Assembly (NCBI RefSeq): GCF_030053415.1
Contig: NZ_JASGBJ010000002.1
Location: 1,054,001 to 1,118,000 of the forward strand
Length of the DNA stretch: 64,000 nucleotides
Reading direction: 5' to 3'
Source of the DNA: Marinobacter sp. CHS3-4
GTDB taxonomy: Bacteria > Pseudomonadota > Gammaproteobacteria > Pseudomonadales > Oleiphilaceae
Shown: positions 19,735-29,618 of the stretch, piece by piece
Position numbering within the stretch: the first letter of the stretch is position 1
How the letters are laid out: each line of letters begins with the position of its first letter
Program-made: the position numbers and the translations under genes
The notes under the pieces: generated by a model
What the model was told of the DNA's origin: nothing
The model's database searches: none
What the model saw: the letters and a program-made list of their open reading frames with translations, nothing else

Positions 19735-20541
19735 TTAATCGATGCTGCCTACTCGGTCAAAGGATGGCAGACTGGTGAGCGATTTCCAGTGCATCCAGAT
19801 GGCAAACGCCCTACCCACCACCATCTCGTCCGGCACCATGCCCCAGTAGCGACTGTCGTTGCTGTTGTCACGGTTGTCGCCCATCACGAAATATTCATCT
19901 TCACCAACAACCCATTCACCTTCTCCATTGTTGCCCGTGCGGCCCATGGTGTGGAAGATCAGGTGCTCAACGTCGCCAATTTGCTCCCGCAGCATTTCCA
20001 CCGGAGGCAGCCGGGCGACAAAGGTTGAATCAACCGGCTCACCGTTCAGATAGAGCTGATGATCCTGATAGCGAATACGGTCGCCGGGCACACCAACCAC
20101 ACGCTTGATGTAATTCGTGCTGCCATCTTCGGGAAAGCGGAACACCATTACATCTCCCCGCTGTGGATCGTCCACCTCAAGGATTTTGGTGCCGGCCACC
20201 GGTAAGCGAAGGCCGTAAGCGTATTTGTTTACCAGAATGAAATCGCCGACTTCCAGCGTGGGCAGCATGGAGCCGGAGGGGATCTGGAATGGCTCTACCA
20301 GGAACGAACGCAACACCAGAACGATGGCCAGTACCGGGAAAAACGAACGGCTTAGCTCAACTAGGTAAGGCTCTTTTGTGTCGCCCTCGTCTTTAGCATC
20401 TTCAGAGACTCCGCTGGCTGCATTTGCGTCGTTATCGGCGGCAGGCTGTCGCCGCTTGCGAAGCACCAGAATATCCAGCAGCCAGATCAAGCCGGTACCG
20501 AACGTCAGAACAACCAGTACCAGCGGAAAATTGATGTCCAT
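19735..20541 (-). CDS. lepB: Signal peptidase I
   Basis: LepB removes signal peptides from exported proteins at the outer face of the inner membrane. The 268 residues have an N-terminal membrane anchor (about 5-25), a charged cytoplasmic loop and a second segment near 68-86. The catalytic Ser lies in PSGSMLPTL and the catalytic Lys in NYIKRVVG. The GDNRDNSNDSR box is also present. AAAAGG precedes the ATG at 20539-20541. It lies 11 bases after lepA, the usual lepA-lepB operon. Confidence 0.96.
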   Translation of the reverse strand: MDINFPLVLVVLTFGTGLIWLLDILVLRKRRQPAADNDANAASGVSEDAKDEGDTKEPYLVELSRSFFPVLAIVLVLRSFLVEPFQIPSGSMLPTLEVGDFILVNKYAYGLRLPVAGTKILEVDDPQRGDVMVFRFPEDGSTNYIKRVVGVPGDRIRYQDHQLYLNGEPVDSTFVARLPPVEMLREQIGDVEHLIFHTMGRTGNNGEGEWVVGEDEYFVMGDNRDNSNDSRYWGMVPDEMVVGRAFAIWMHWKSLTSLPSFDRVGSID

Positions 20542-20552
20542 TCAGAGGCCTT

Positions 20553-22355
20553 TTAGTTATCCACTTTCAGTACGGCAAGGAACGCTTCCTGCGGCACTTC
20601 AACATTACCCAACTGCTTCATGCGCTTTTTACCTTCCTTCTGCTTCTGCAGCAGCTTTTTCTTACGGCTGACGTCGCCGCCGTAACACTTGGCGGTCACG
20701 TTTTTGCGCAGCGCCTTCACCGTCACGCGGGCGACCACCTGATTGCCAATGGCGGCCTGAATGGCAATGTCGAACATCTGGCGCGGAATCAGCTCTTTCA
20801 TCTTGTCGATCAGCGCGCGGCCACGATGATGAGACTGCTCCTTGTGAACGATCAACGCGAGGGCATCCACCCGTTCGCCGTTAATCAGCACATCCAGACG
20901 CACCAGGTTGGCAGTCTGGAACCGCACGAAGTGATAGTCGAGGGATGCGAAGCCACGGCTGGCCGACTTGATACGGTCAAAGAAATCCAGAACGACCTCC
21001 GCCATCGGGAGCTCATAGGTGACCTGTACCTGCGTCGACAGGAAGTGCATGTTCTTCTGCACACCACGCTTTTCTTCACACAGGGCAATGACGTTGCCCA
21101 GATGTTCCTGGGGTACCAGGATGTTGGCTTCAACAATGGGCTCTCGCATTTCCTCAATAGAGCCAATATCCGGCAGACTGGAAGGATTGTCTACCGAGAG
21201 CGTCTCACCCTGTTTGGTCACCACCTCATAAATTACCGTCGGCGCCGTGGTGATCAGGTCAATATCGTATTCCCGCTCCAGGCGTTCCTGGATGATTTCC
21301 ATGTGCAACATGCCCAGGAAACCGCACCGGAAACCAAAGCCCAGGGCGTCCGAACTCTCGGGTTCAAAGAACAATGAGGCATCGTTGAGGGTCAGCTTGT
21401 CCAGCGCATCCCGGAAATCGTTGTAATCGTCAGAGCTGACCGGGAACAGGCCCGCGTAGACCTGCGGCTTGACCTTCTTGAAGCCGGGAAGCCGGGGAAT
21501 GGTTTCCCAATCTTTCTGCTGCACGATGGTGTCACCCACTGGCGCGCCATGAATATCCTTGATGCCAGCAATGACGAAGCCCACTTCGCCGGCATGCAGT
21601 TCGCCGGTTTCTGTGGGCTTAGGCGTGAAAATGCCGACCTTGTCCGCCTGCCAGCCTTTCTGGGTCGACTTGATAACGATTTTGTCGCCCTTCTTTAGCG
21701 TGCCCTGAGTTACCCGGACCAGCGACACCACCCCGAGATAATTGTCGAACCAGGAGTCAATGATCAGGCACTGAAGGGGGGCATCCACCTCGCCCTTGGG
21801 CGGTGGAATACGGCGAATCAGATCTTCCAGAACATCTTCCACGCCCATGCCGCTCTTGGCGCTGCATCGCACAGCATCCGTCGCTTCGATACCAATGATG
21901 TCTTCGATTTCCTGAGCCACCCGATCCGGCTCGGCCTGGGGCAGGTCCATCTTGTTCAGTACGGGCACCACTTCCAGCCCCTGCTCGATGGCGGTGTAAC
22001 AGTTGGCCACCGATTGGGCTTCCACGCCCTGACCAGCGTCCACCACCAGCAGCGCGCCCTCGCAGGCGTACAATGAGCGCGACACTTCGTAGGAAAAGTC
22101 CACGTGACCCGGGGTGTCGATGAAATTGAGCTTGTACTCATGCCCGTCTTTTGCGGTGTATCGCAGCGTCACGCTCTGGGCCTTGATGGTGATGCCACGT
22201 TCCCGCTCCAGGTCCATGGAATCAAGGACCTGCTCCGCCATTTCACGATCGGTCAATCCACCGCAGATCTGGATAAACCGGTCGGCCAGCGTGGATTTTC
22301 CGTGGTCAATGTGGGCAATGATCGAGAAGTTACGAATTCGGCTCAGTTCAGTCAC
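20553..22355 (-). CDS. lepA: Elongation factor 4 (LepA)
   Basis: LepA is a ribosome-binding GTPase that affects elongation or initiation under stress and ribosome assembly. The protein has G1 [10 protein letters not shown]3 DTPGHVD, G4 NKMD, the EF-G-like domains and the C-terminal domain ending in a Lys-rich [21 protein letters not shown] at 22353-22355 ([10 protein letters not shown]) gives the family's usual N-terminus. A TTG two codons earlier is also possible. Neither has a strong ribosome site. It begins the lep-rnc-era run; an 85-base gap separates it from the GGDEF/EAL gene upstream. Confidence 0.95.
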   Translation of the reverse strand: MTELSRIRNFSIIAHIDHGKSTLADRFIQICGGLTDREMAEQVLDSMDLERERGITIKAQSVTLRYTAKDGHEYKLNFIDTPGHVDFSYEVSRSLYACEGALLVVDAGQGVEAQSVANCYTAIEQGLEVVPVLNKMDLPQAEPDRVAQEIEDIIGIEATDAVRCSAKSGMGVEDVLEDLIRRIPPPKGEVDAPLQCLIIDSWFDNYLGVVSLVRVTQGTLKKGDKIVIKSTQKGWQADKVGIFTPKPTETGELHAGEVGFVIAGIKDIHGAPVGDTIVQQKDWETIPRLPGFKKVKPQVYAGLFPVSSDDYNDFRDALDKLTLNDASLFFEPESSDALGFGFRCGFLGMLHMEIIQERLEREYDIDLITTAPTVIYEVVTKQGETLSVDNPSSLPDIGSIEEMREPIVEANILVPQEHLGNVIALCEEKRGVQKNMHFLSTQVQVTYELPMAEVVLDFFDRIKSASRGFASLDYHFVRFQTANLVRLDVLINGERVDALALIVHKEQSHHRGRALIDKMKELIPRQMFDIAIQAAIGNQVVARVTVKALRKNVTAKCYGGDVSRKKKLLQKQKEGKKRMKQLGNVEVPQEAFLAVLKVDN

Positions 22356-22446
22356 AGACAAAGGCTACTCAAAATAGAACGAAGGATTGGGCCAGGAGGG
22401 CCAACAACGGCGTGATTTTACCGGTATAAGGGCCGTATTGCTATGA

Positions 22447-25173
22447 TCAGGAAATAAGCGGGCTTTCGTACTGCCTGATCAGGAAGCCAATGAGTGCATC
22501 TTCGTCCAATGGATAACTGAACAGATTACCCTGACACTGGGCGCAACCGGCACTGTGGAGGAACTCCAGCTGCTGCGGTGTCTCGACGCCTTCGGCGACA
22601 ACCGTCAGGTGCAGTTTGCGAGCCAGCGCGATGACCGCAGAGGCAACGTCCGTTGAACTCACGTTGTAGGGAATGTCCCGAATGAAGCGATGGTCGATCT
22701 TGATCACATCCAGAGGCAGTTGTTGCAAAGACACCAGGGAACACGCACCGGTACCGAAATCGTCCAGTATCAGGCACACACCCATATCGTGCAGGGACAC
22801 CAACAAATCATGAACCTGCCGCTCATCTTCATTCAACAGCTCTGCCGGCATTTCCAGCTCCAGCTGCTCCGGAGAGACACCCGTTTCTGTAATGACTTGC
22901 CGAACCATGTCCAGGAATCCAGCGTCCATCAACTGTCGAACCGACATGTTGACGGCCATTCGCAGTGACTCAAAGCCTGCACGCTCAAGAGCCTGGACCT
23001 GAATACAGGCCTGCCGTAGAGCCAGCTCTCCCAACCGGATAATCAGCCCGGTTTCCTCGGCCAGATTGATGAACTGCTGAGCATTCATCAATCCCTTTTC
23101 AGGGTGATGCCAGCGCAAAAAGGCTTCCACACCAATAACCCGCTGGGTTTCAAGCTGAACCTTCGGCTGGTAATGGAGCACGAAACGGTCTTCATCCAGT
23201 GCCGTCGCCAGTTCTTCCTGCTGAATCAGACGCCTTGCGGCCTGTGCATTCATGGCTGGGGTGAAGAACTGATAGGCATTGCGACCCATCTCCTTGGCCC
23301 GATACATGGCCAGATCTGCGTACTTCATCAAAGTACCGGTGTCCTCACTGTCATCGGGAATCATGGTGATCCCGATACTGACAGTCACACCCACTTCATG
23401 ATCATTCAGCCGCACTCGCTGGCAAAGTCTGCGCAGTATGGTTTCTGCTACTTTTCCTGCTGCATCCGGGTTACTGATCCGCGATAACAGAACCACAAAT
23501 TCGTCACCACCCAGCCGGGCGACCGAATCATCTTCCCTCACGCAACCCAACAACCATTGGGCCACCTGCTTCAGAAGTTCGTCGCCAGCATCGTGGCCCA
23601 GGGTGTCATTGATACGCTTGAACCCATCAAGGTCGAGAAACATCAGCGCAGCTGATTCCTGGTTGCGCTTGGTGCGATGCACCACATGATTGAGGCGGTC
23701 CCGGAATAGCTGGCGGTTGGCAAGGCCGGTAAGCGGGTCATAAAACGCCAGACGATGAAGCTCTGTTTCCGCCGCTTTCAACTGCGTCAGATCGCGCAGG
23801 CTCAGCACGACGCCTCGCACACCCGGCACTTTCAGCATGGAGGTAAAGGTGCCCTCCATGTGATGCCAATTGCCGGATGCATCACGCACCCGGATCTGTA
23901 TCGATGGCAATTGCTTTCCTGGCAGTTGCTTGGCTTCCTGGAAACAGGCTTTCAGGGATGGCCAGTCATCTTCGTGCACATGCGGCTTGAGCTCTAGCTC
24001 GCCAACTCGCTCGTGATCAAATCCGAGAATATCCCGGCTCGAGGGGCTGGCATACTGGGGCAAGCCGTGTTTATCGAGCACCAGAGTCACGCTTGCGGCC
24101 CCCTCGGTGATCGCTCGGTAACGGCCGGCGCTGGTCTGGGCCATAATTCGTCCGCGCGTCAGAGTAAGAGCAAAAGCAAACAGCAACAGGCTGATCACAA
24201 TGCCGGACCCCAGAACAATAGGCGGGCGCGGATCGGCAGCCAGGAAGTCAAAGGCTGGCGTTGAACGCGTTAACAGTAACCAGTCGCGGCCACCGTGGGA
24301 AATGGTCTGACTCATTTCAAAGCTGAATTGTTCATCCAGCGAGCCAAGATTCGAGCCGTACATCAGAGCATCCCTGGATATCTCGCCGTCGTCGTAGATC
24401 TTCACATCCAGGAAGGGTGAAATCAGGCCCACGATACCGTCCAGCAGGGTGTTCATTCGAAACGCACTGAAAACATAACCGGAAAGCGTCATCTGGCGCT
24501 CAATCCGGCTTTCCGGCACGACACCGCCTTGATAAACGGGATAGTACATCAGGAAACTGGCCTGATCTTCAGCAACCTCTTCCTGAACCAGCACGACCTT
24601 ACCGGTCACCTTGGGTTGGGCGCTGTTTCTGGCGGCGACCATGGCAGTGCGATGGACTGGATCGCTAAAAGGATCGTATCCCAGGGCTTTCCGATTGCGA
24701 TCAGTGCCTGGCTCCAGGTACACCATGGGGTAGTAATCTGGGCCGCTTCCAAGAGGGGTGACCAGATAATTCAGAATGCCATCACGGCGGGTGGAGGCAA
24801 TGTGATCTGCCATTTGCCGCACGCCCACCCTTTTGACATAGCCAATGCCCTGAATGCCCGGATAGTAGCGATTGATATCAACCTTCGCGATGTATTCCTG
24901 CCATTCATCACGGCTGACTTCACCCGCAACAGCAAACAGGCCAGCACTGCCGGCCAGCACCTGCTCATAATTCAGGAGGCGCTCATCGATCGCAGTTTTA
25001 AGTTGGAGTGACTGGTTTTTAAAACGGGCTTCGGTACGATCTTCGACCAGGCGGATGGACAGCTCCCACAGCATGAGAGTGATGATCAGAGCGGCAATCA
25101 AAAGCAGCCAGGCAACCCAAGAATAACGGGGCCTGAGAAGTGTCCGCAGAGGCAAATCCTTTCTGTTCATCAT
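22447..25173 (-). CDS. CHASE-PAS-GGDEF-EAL cyclic-di-GMP enzyme
   Basis: The 908-residue inner-membrane protein has a membrane segment near 17-37 and a periplasmic CHASE domain (about 60-270, with LAGSAGLFAVAGEV). A second segment lies near 312-335, followed by a PAS domain and GGDEF at about 553-557 with an intact RxxD inhibitory site (REDD) five residues before it. The EAL domain's first motif reads EAF (near 683), not EAL. The loop DDFGTG and AEGVET are kept, but the usual DFGTGYSSL reads DFGTGACSL. The cyclase looks active; phosphodiesterase activity is less certain. It sits between mucD and lepA, which are closer neighbours in Pseudomonas (from memory). Confidence 0.9.
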   Translation of the reverse strand: MMNRKDLPLRTLLRPRYSWVAWLLLIAALIITLMLWELSIRLVEDRTEARFKNQSLQLKTAIDERLLNYEQVLAGSAGLFAVAGEVSRDEWQEYIAKVDINRYYPGIQGIGYVKRVGVRQMADHIASTRRDGILNYLVTPLGSGPDYYPMVYLEPGTDRNRKALGYDPFSDPVHRTAMVAARNSAQPKVTGKVVLVQEEVAEDQASFLMYYPVYQGGVVPESRIERQMTLSGYVFSAFRMNTLLDGIVGLISPFLDVKIYDDGEISRDALMYGSNLGSLDEQFSFEMSQTISHGGRDWLLLTRSTPAFDFLAADPRPPIVLGSGIVISLLLFAFALTLTRGRIMAQTSAGRYRAITEGAASVTLVLDKHGLPQYASPSSRDILGFDHERVGELELKPHVHEDDWPSLKACFQEAKQLPGKQLPSIQIRVRDASGNWHHMEGTFTSMLKVPGVRGVVLSLRDLTQLKAAETELHRLAFYDPLTGLANRQLFRDRLNHVVHRTKRNQESAALMFLDLDGFKRINDTLGHDAGDELLKQVAQWLLGCVREDDSVARLGGDEFVVLLSRISNPDAAGKVAETILRRLCQRVRLNDHEVGVTVSIGITMIPDDSEDTGTLMKYADLAMYRAKEMGRNAYQFFTPAMNAQAARRLIQQEELATALDEDRFVLHYQPKVQLETQRVIGVEAFLRWHHPEKGLMNAQQFINLAEETGLIIRLGELALRQACIQVQALERAGFESLRMAVNMSVRQLMDAGFLDMVRQVITETGVSPEQLELEMPAELLNEDERQVHDLLVSLHDMGVCLILDDFGTGACSLVSLQQLPLDVIKIDHRFIRDIPYNVSSTDVASAVIALARKLHLTVVAEGVETPQQLEFLHSAGCAQCQGNLFSYPLDEDALIGFLIRQYESPLIS

Positions 25174-25224
25174 GACTGCTGTGTCCGTTCCCTGAACCTG
25201 ATCTTGTAATCTGAGCAGTATAAC

Positions 25225-25270
25225 AAAAGCCCCCAGAGCTGTCGTTTACCACGACGACCCTGAGGGCTTG
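25225..25270 (-). terminator. Intrinsic terminator downstream of mucD
   Basis: On the minus strand the arms AAGCCCTCAG and CTGGGGGCTT enclose a second stem GTCGT/ACGAC and are followed by TTGTTAT. It lies 40 bases after the mucD stop and before the GGDEF/EAL gene, so it probably separates the two transcripts. Confidence 0.6.
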
Positions 25271-25309
25271 TGAAGAAGACACTGGTGTTCCAGTGTTTCT
25301 GAGAGGATG

Positions 25310-26746
25310 TTAAGGCTTCATCACCAGATAGATAGCCCTGCCTTGACGAACCACCCGAACAGAAACCGCATTGCCATCCGGCAATGAGTCCACGGCCTCG
25401 CGGAAATCCTCCACCGAACTCACCTTGCGACGATTGATCTCTGTAATCACATCATCGGGACGGATACCCGCGTCGCGGGCTGCACCACCCGCCACATTGG
25501 TCACCAGAACCCCACCTGAGGACAGGTTCCAGGAATCCGCGAGCTCGGCAGGCAGCGGCTCAATGGTCAAACCCAGTGGCGCCGACGACGGATCACTATT
25601 GCCATTTGCAGGCGCCCGTGCGCGGGCCTGGCCTTCTTCCGGCAAGCGTCCAATCTCGACATCAACCGAAATCACATCGCCGCCGCGCATCACTCGCAGA
25701 GAAGCGGTCTCACCGACCGGGGTGCGTCCGACCATAGGCGGCAAATCAGAAGACAGCTCGACTTCGTCGCCGTCATACGCCAAGACAATATCACCGGCTT
25801 GCAGCCCTGCTTCCTGTGCAGGCGAATCGGACATTACTTCGGCCACCAGCGCCCCGCGAGGACGCTCAAGGCCAAAGGATTCGGCCAGGTCGCGGTTCAC
25901 TTCCTGGATCAGCACACCCAACCAGCCACGGGACACCGATCCGTCGTCCCTCAGCTGACGAAACACATTCATGGCGTCGTCGATGGGAATGGCAAAAGAC
26001 ACGCCCATGAAACCGCCGGAACGGGTATAGATCTGCGAGTTTATGCCGATGACTTCTCCGTCCAGATTGAACAGGGGCCCACCCGAGTTGCCGGGGTTAA
26101 TGGCGACATCCGTCTGGATAAACGGTACATAGTTCTCTGACGGCAGCGATCGACCAAGGGCACTGACAATGCCCGCCGTTACCGTGTAGTCAAAACCAAA
26201 TGGCGAACCAATCGCCAGCACCCATTCGCCCACTTTAAGGTCTTTCGAACGGCCGATCTTTACCACCGGCAGGTCATCACCATCCTCGATTTTCAGGACG
26301 GCCATGTCAGAACGAGGGTCAGTACCGACCAGTCGAGCGGGAAGCTCACGGCGATCGTTTAAACGAACAATGATTTCGTCAGCGCCTTCAACCACGTGGT
26401 TGTTGGTCAGAACATAACCATCTCTGGAAACGATGAACCCAGACCCCATGGACTGTCGAGGCTCCTGGCGACCGGGCCCCCCACCGCCAAACGGTGATTG
26501 CGGCCCTCGGAAAAAGTCCTGGAAAAACTCCGGCAGTTGCTCGAACTGCCGCTCATTAAACGGGCTACCATGCGCACCGGCAGCTTTGCGCTCAGTACTG
26601 GTACTGATGTTGACCACCGCATCGGAATTGTCTTCAACCAATTCAGTGAAATCAGGCAGATTTCGTGCCGAGGCGGTCTGGGCAGCCATGAAAAAAACGA
26701 GGGCCAGCAAAATACCAGACTGGCGGAAGGGATTGATCTTGTGCAT
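25310..26746 (-). CDS. mucD: Periplasmic serine protease MucD (DegP family)
   Basis: MucD degrades misfolded envelope proteins and limits AlgU activation. The 478 residues start with a signal peptide (about 1-27, cleavage near TASA-RN). The catalytic triad is His117 in NNHVVEG, Asp147 in DPRSDMAV and Ser221 in NPGNSGGP, followed by two PDZ domains. A Q-rich and glycine-rich loop lies at 70-95. It is the last gene of the algU-muc cluster, 78 bases after mucC, a gap that contains its own promoter candidate. The protein looks complete. Confidence 0.95.
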   Translation of the reverse strand: MHKINPFRQSGILLALVFFMAAQTASARNLPDFTELVEDNSDAVVNISTSTERKAAGAHGSPFNERQFEQLPEFFQDFFRGPQSPFGGGGPGRQEPRQSMGSGFIVSRDGYVLTNNHVVEGADEIIVRLNDRRELPARLVGTDPRSDMAVLKIEDGDDLPVVKIGRSKDLKVGEWVLAIGSPFGFDYTVTAGIVSALGRSLPSENYVPFIQTDVAINPGNSGGPLFNLDGEVIGINSQIYTRSGGFMGVSFAIPIDDAMNVFRQLRDDGSVSRGWLGVLIQEVNRDLAESFGLERPRGALVAEVMSDSPAQEAGLQAGDIVLAYDGDEVELSSDLPPMVGRTPVGETASLRVMRGGDVISVDVEIGRLPEEGQARARAPANGNSDPSSAPLGLTIEPLPAELADSWNLSSGGVLVTNVAGGAARDAGIRPDDVITEINRRKVSSVEDFREAVDSLPDGNAVSVRVVRQGRAIYLVMKP

Positions 26747-26779
26747 TCCGGACTCCCGTTAAGCGATACTTCGATGCTT

Positions 26780-26808
26780 TATTGTGCGGGCATATGCCAG
26801 TTTTTCAA
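26780..26808 (-). promoter_or_regulatory. Candidate internal promoter of mucD with a palindrome
   Basis: On the minus strand, TTGAAA (26803-26808) and a weak ACAATA/CACAAT (26780-26786) are spaced 16-17 bases apart. A perfect 10-bp palindrome, GGCATATGCC (26789-26798), sits inside the spacer. mucD has its own promoter in Pseudomonas (from memory), which fits. Confidence 0.35.
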
Positions 26809-26824
26809 CGATCTTACTAAAGCT

Positions 26825-27274
26825 TCATCTTTGCAGGCCGGAGGCCGAAGGCAGGATTTTAATGAGCGTGGGTTCGTAGCGGTGTCCGGGACGTGACTGA
26901 ATTCTGCGAGCCAGTGCGAAGCCTCCTCCGAGGCCCGCCAGAGCACCAATGATTGCGCCCATATCCTGAGCAGGTAACCACTGCTGCCCCACCACCGCAC
27001 CGAGTACCATTAACAGTAGCGGCACCGCATAGACCAGTAGCGACGCCGTAAGCAGTGCAGATTCTTCAATGGCCACCGCCACCTCATCACCGACCTGCGC
27101 TCCGAGGTGATTGGTGACCAGTATCTGGTTCGCCCGGCCATTGGATGCACTGGCCAGGACTCTCTGGCCGCAACCACTGCGAGCGGAACAGGACTCACAG
27201 GCACTCGATCGAATCGTCCGTACCCACACTTGATCCCCCGTTACTGCAATCACTTTGCCCTGCTCGGTAATCAT
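26825..27274 (-). CDS. rseC: SoxR-reducing/sigma-E regulatory protein RseC (MucC)
   Basis: RseC/MucC is a small inner-membrane protein of the sigma-E circuit with a modest effect on AlgU activity. The 149 residues have a Cys-rich N-terminus (CESCSARSGCG) and two closely spaced hydrophobic segments (about 73-95 and 103-125). The ATG overlaps the mucB stop by four bases (ATGA). RseC is also linked to SoxR reduction in E. coli. The assignment rests on motif, size and position in the operon. Confidence 0.93.
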   Translation of the reverse strand: MITEQGKVIAVTGDQVWVRTIRSSACESCSARSGCGQRVLASASNGRANQILVTNHLGAQVGDEVAVAIEESALLTASLLVYAVPLLLMVLGAVVGQQWLPAQDMGAIIGALAGLGGGFALARRIQSRPGHRYEPTLIKILPSASGLQR

Positions 27275-28257
27275 GGCAGGTTGGCTCCGAGCATTCGGGA
27301 ATCGTCAACCTCAACGGAGTTCGCCACTTTGACAACAGTCTCCAGCGGTATTTCGCCAACGACCGTCACCAGGAAATCCCCCGACGCCAGTTCAAGGCGT
27401 TTCATATAAACCGTTGTGGCGCCTATCCGTGACGTACCTGAAGGCATCTCTAAGCCAGAGGCAGATTCAACAAACACCGAAAAAGACGCCAGCCCATCAG
27501 AAAACGCAACCGCTCCTCCGGCGCCGGAGCTGGGCGCAGCCGCAGGCTCAAAGCCCTGGGGCTTCCAGCCCAGGCTCCAGCCTTCCATGGTGGATGGCGC
27601 CGGTGCCTCACTTCTGGGAGAAAGAGTGCGAGATATTTCCCGGCCTTCGGTGCGAATCATGAATTCCTGATCCGACAATTGATCACTGATCGTCAGGCTG
27701 GTGAAGTGGAAATATTCCAGCACCTCGCCAGACGAGGATATGACCTTACCCTTCAGTGGCAGCCCGGTTGACCGCTCCAGCCAGAGGCGGTGACTGTAGC
27801 GCAGATCGTCTTTTGCATTCATCGTCAGACGAACCACATCATGCCCGGCTATCCGGTCGTCACCGCTCATTTCCGGCCGGTACCATCGATCCACGGGAAC
27901 CAGTTGATTGGCAAAGGCTTCTGCAAATGGGCCGGAGGGAATGACATTGGTCAATTCCATACGCCCATGTTTTGGCAACACGCAAATCACTTCCATACCT
28001 TTGCGGACAATCTCACCGGCTTCGCCGTCTTGCATGACCAGCCGTTCTTCAACCATCCCGTTACGAAAACGATGGGCAATCTGCATGGAACTGACCTGAT
28101 CGCCACGGGCGTAGACGAAGACGCCCCGATAGGACGTTTTGGTCAAGGCAGGAACCAGCTTCTCGAGCCAATACCCCGGATCCTCGAAATTCTGCTCTTC
28201 GGCCAGGCTCGATGACGCCAGGGTACAGAGCACAATCAGACAGGCCGCCCGAAACAT
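27271..28257 (-). CDS. mucB: Sigma-E regulatory protein MucB/RseB
   Basis: MucB/RseB is a periplasmic protein that binds the anti-sigma factor MucA/RseA and protects it from cleavage until lipid or lipopolysaccharide signals displace it. The 328 residues begin with a signal peptide (about 1-19, cleavage near SLA-EE). The lipoprotein-like fold reads YRGVFVYARGDQVSSMQI. A C-terminal domain follows, including MPSGTSRIGATTVYM. It overlaps the mucA stop by one base and the rseC start by four, so the operon is tightly coupled. Confidence 0.95.
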   Translation of the reverse strand: MFRAACLIVLCTLASSSLAEEQNFEDPGYWLEKLVPALTKTSYRGVFVYARGDQVSSMQIAHRFRNGMVEERLVMQDGEAGEIVRKGMEVICVLPKHGRMELTNVIPSGPFAEAFANQLVPVDRWYRPEMSGDDRIAGHDVVRLTMNAKDDLRYSHRLWLERSTGLPLKGKVISSSGEVLEYFHFTSLTISDQLSDQEFMIRTEGREISRTLSPRSEAPAPSTMEGWSLGWKPQGFEPAAAPSSGAGGAVAFSDGLASFSVFVESASGLEMPSGTSRIGATTVYMKRLELASGDFLVTVVGEIPLETVVKVANSVEVDDSRMLGANLP

Positions 28258-28790
28258 CAGTATCCGGCTCCGGAAGCGCTGACGGCGCGCGCATAACCCA
28301 TGGAAGCATGGCCGGTGCCAACGCTGTTGTGTTGCGCATGCTGAAGTAAATAACGACTCAACTGCTCCCTCTGCTGTTCATCCAGACCGTTAAGAGGCAG
28401 CTCCGGAATACCCGCAGAGGCAGCTTGCTCTGTCGGTAAAGTTTCAGTGGCGGAATCCCAACCTGTCCCAGCCCCGAAACCCACGGCCAGAGCGAGCGCA
28501 ACGGTGGCAACCGCAGACCATTGCAACTTCCTGCGCGCGGGCGACGACATGCCAGCCTGCGGGTCAGCCACTCTGACATGGCCGTCCAGCAGGTCACGCA
28601 CTCCCTCAGAGACATCGACAGAATCGACGGTGGGATGGCCTCGCTGAATCAGATCTCGCATCTGCTGCCATCGATGAAACTGGCCGCGCACTTCATCCTG
28701 ATTTTCATGGGACAGAAGCCGTCGGACGGACAGTTCATCCGCTTCATCATCCATCATTGCTGACAGGGTTTCTTTCAGACGATCATCCAT
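28257..28790 (-). CDS. mucA: Anti-sigma factor MucA/RseA
   Basis: MucA is a single-pass inner-membrane protein whose N-terminus holds AlgU inactive; regulated proteolysis releases it. The 177 residues start MDDRLKETLSAMMDDEADEL, the usual RseA-type N-terminus. A membrane segment lies near 93-111. The ATG at 28788-28790 is preferred over one at 28803-28805 because GAGG lies within the upstream stretch at a usable distance. The 28805 ATG overlaps the algU stop. The C-terminus ends in a short periplasmic tail of about 65 residues. Confidence 0.93.
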   Translation of the reverse strand: MDDRLKETLSAMMDDEADELSVRRLLSHENQDEVRGQFHRWQQMRDLIQRGHPTVDSVDVSEGVRDLLDGHVRVADPQAGMSSPARRKLQWSAVATVALALAVGFGAGTGWDSATETLPTEQAASAGIPELPLNGLDEQQREQLSRYLLQHAQHNSVGTGHASMGYARAVSASGAGY

Positions 28791-28804
28791 AGGATGCAAC
28801 CTCA

Positions 28805-29422
28805 TTAAGTCCGCGCGTCATTCAGTAACGGGCCAAGATGCCGATCCACCGACTCTCGCGCCCTGAAAATTCGTGAACGGACTGTGCCAATCGGACATTC
28901 GAGAATGCCCGCAATGTCCTCATAACTCAGTCCATCGTATTCCCGCAGCAGGAACGCCGATCTCAGTTCTTCTGGCAGCGCTGCGATGGCAGATTCCAAT
29001 TCAATCTGCAGCTGGTCTCGGTGCAGTAGCCGGTCGGGCGAAGCATTATCACGCAAACGGAACCCATCTTCGAAGTTTTCCGCGTCAGATGCATCTACGC
29101 CGCTCTGGGGTCGGCGGGCCCGGGACTCGAGATAATTCTTCGCCGTGTTTACAGCAATTCGGTACAGCCAGGTGTAAAACGCACTGTCTCCCCGAAAACG
29201 GTCAATCGCCCGAAACGCTTTGACAAACGTCTCTTGGGCCAGGTCCATGACCTCCTGGTGATCGTAAACATAGCGCCCTATGATAGAGGCAACACGGGAT
29301 TGATATTTCACCACCAGAAGGTCGAATGCGGAGCGATCCCCATTGCGGACTTTTCTGACCAGCTGAAGATCCGTCTGGCTCTCGCTATGGTCATCTCTGT
29401 GTCGTTCTGAATCCGCAGTCAT
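28805..29422 (-). CDS. algU: RNA polymerase sigma factor AlgU/RpoE
   Basis: AlgU is the extracytoplasmic-function sigma factor for envelope stress and exopolysaccharide. The 205 residues (start MTADSERH, ATG at 29420-29422) contain region 2 with GDSAFYTWLYRIAVNTAKN and region 4 with YDGLSYEDIAGILECPIGTVRSRIFRARE. Upstream in-frame ATGs exist, but they add residues not typical of AlgU and overlap the divergent nadB start. The ribosome site is weak. It leads the algU-mucA-mucB-mucC operon and has a matching AlgU-type promoter at 29555-29581. Confidence 0.94.
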   Translation of the reverse strand: MTADSERHRDDHSESQTDLQLVRKVRNGDRSAFDLLVVKYQSRVASIIGRYVYDHQEVMDLAQETFVKAFRAIDRFRGDSAFYTWLYRIAVNTAKNYLESRARRPQSGVDASDAENFEDGFRLRDNASPDRLLHRDQLQIELESAIAALPEELRSAFLLREYDGLSYEDIAGILECPIGTVRSRIFRARESVDRHLGPLLNDART

Positions 29423-29554
29423 GGACGTGGAAACCAGCTTCTGAGAGGAGCCGACCGCATGGCCGGTGTACCTACAAACCTGAGAGTTCATGCGCTTGCC
29501 TGGCGTCCAGTATGATTCCATGCCCGTTAAGATCCGGGCATCCCGTTCGGCCAA

Positions 29555-29581
29555 ATAGACAGCAAGCACAAAGTTTAGTTC
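29555..29581 (-). promoter_or_regulatory. AlgU/sigma-E-type promoter upstream of algU
   Basis: On the minus strand, GAACTA (29576-29581) and TCTAT (29555-29559) are separated by 16 bases. They match the GAACTT-N16/17-TCTRA-like ECF consensus with a one-base change at -35. It points into algU with a leader of about 130 bases, so AlgU probably activates its own operon. It also lies 17-39 bases from the nadB end, so it may affect nadB initiation. Confidence 0.65.
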
Positions 29582-29618
29582 AATACACAACCACATTATG
29601 GCCCGCGACAACAACCCG

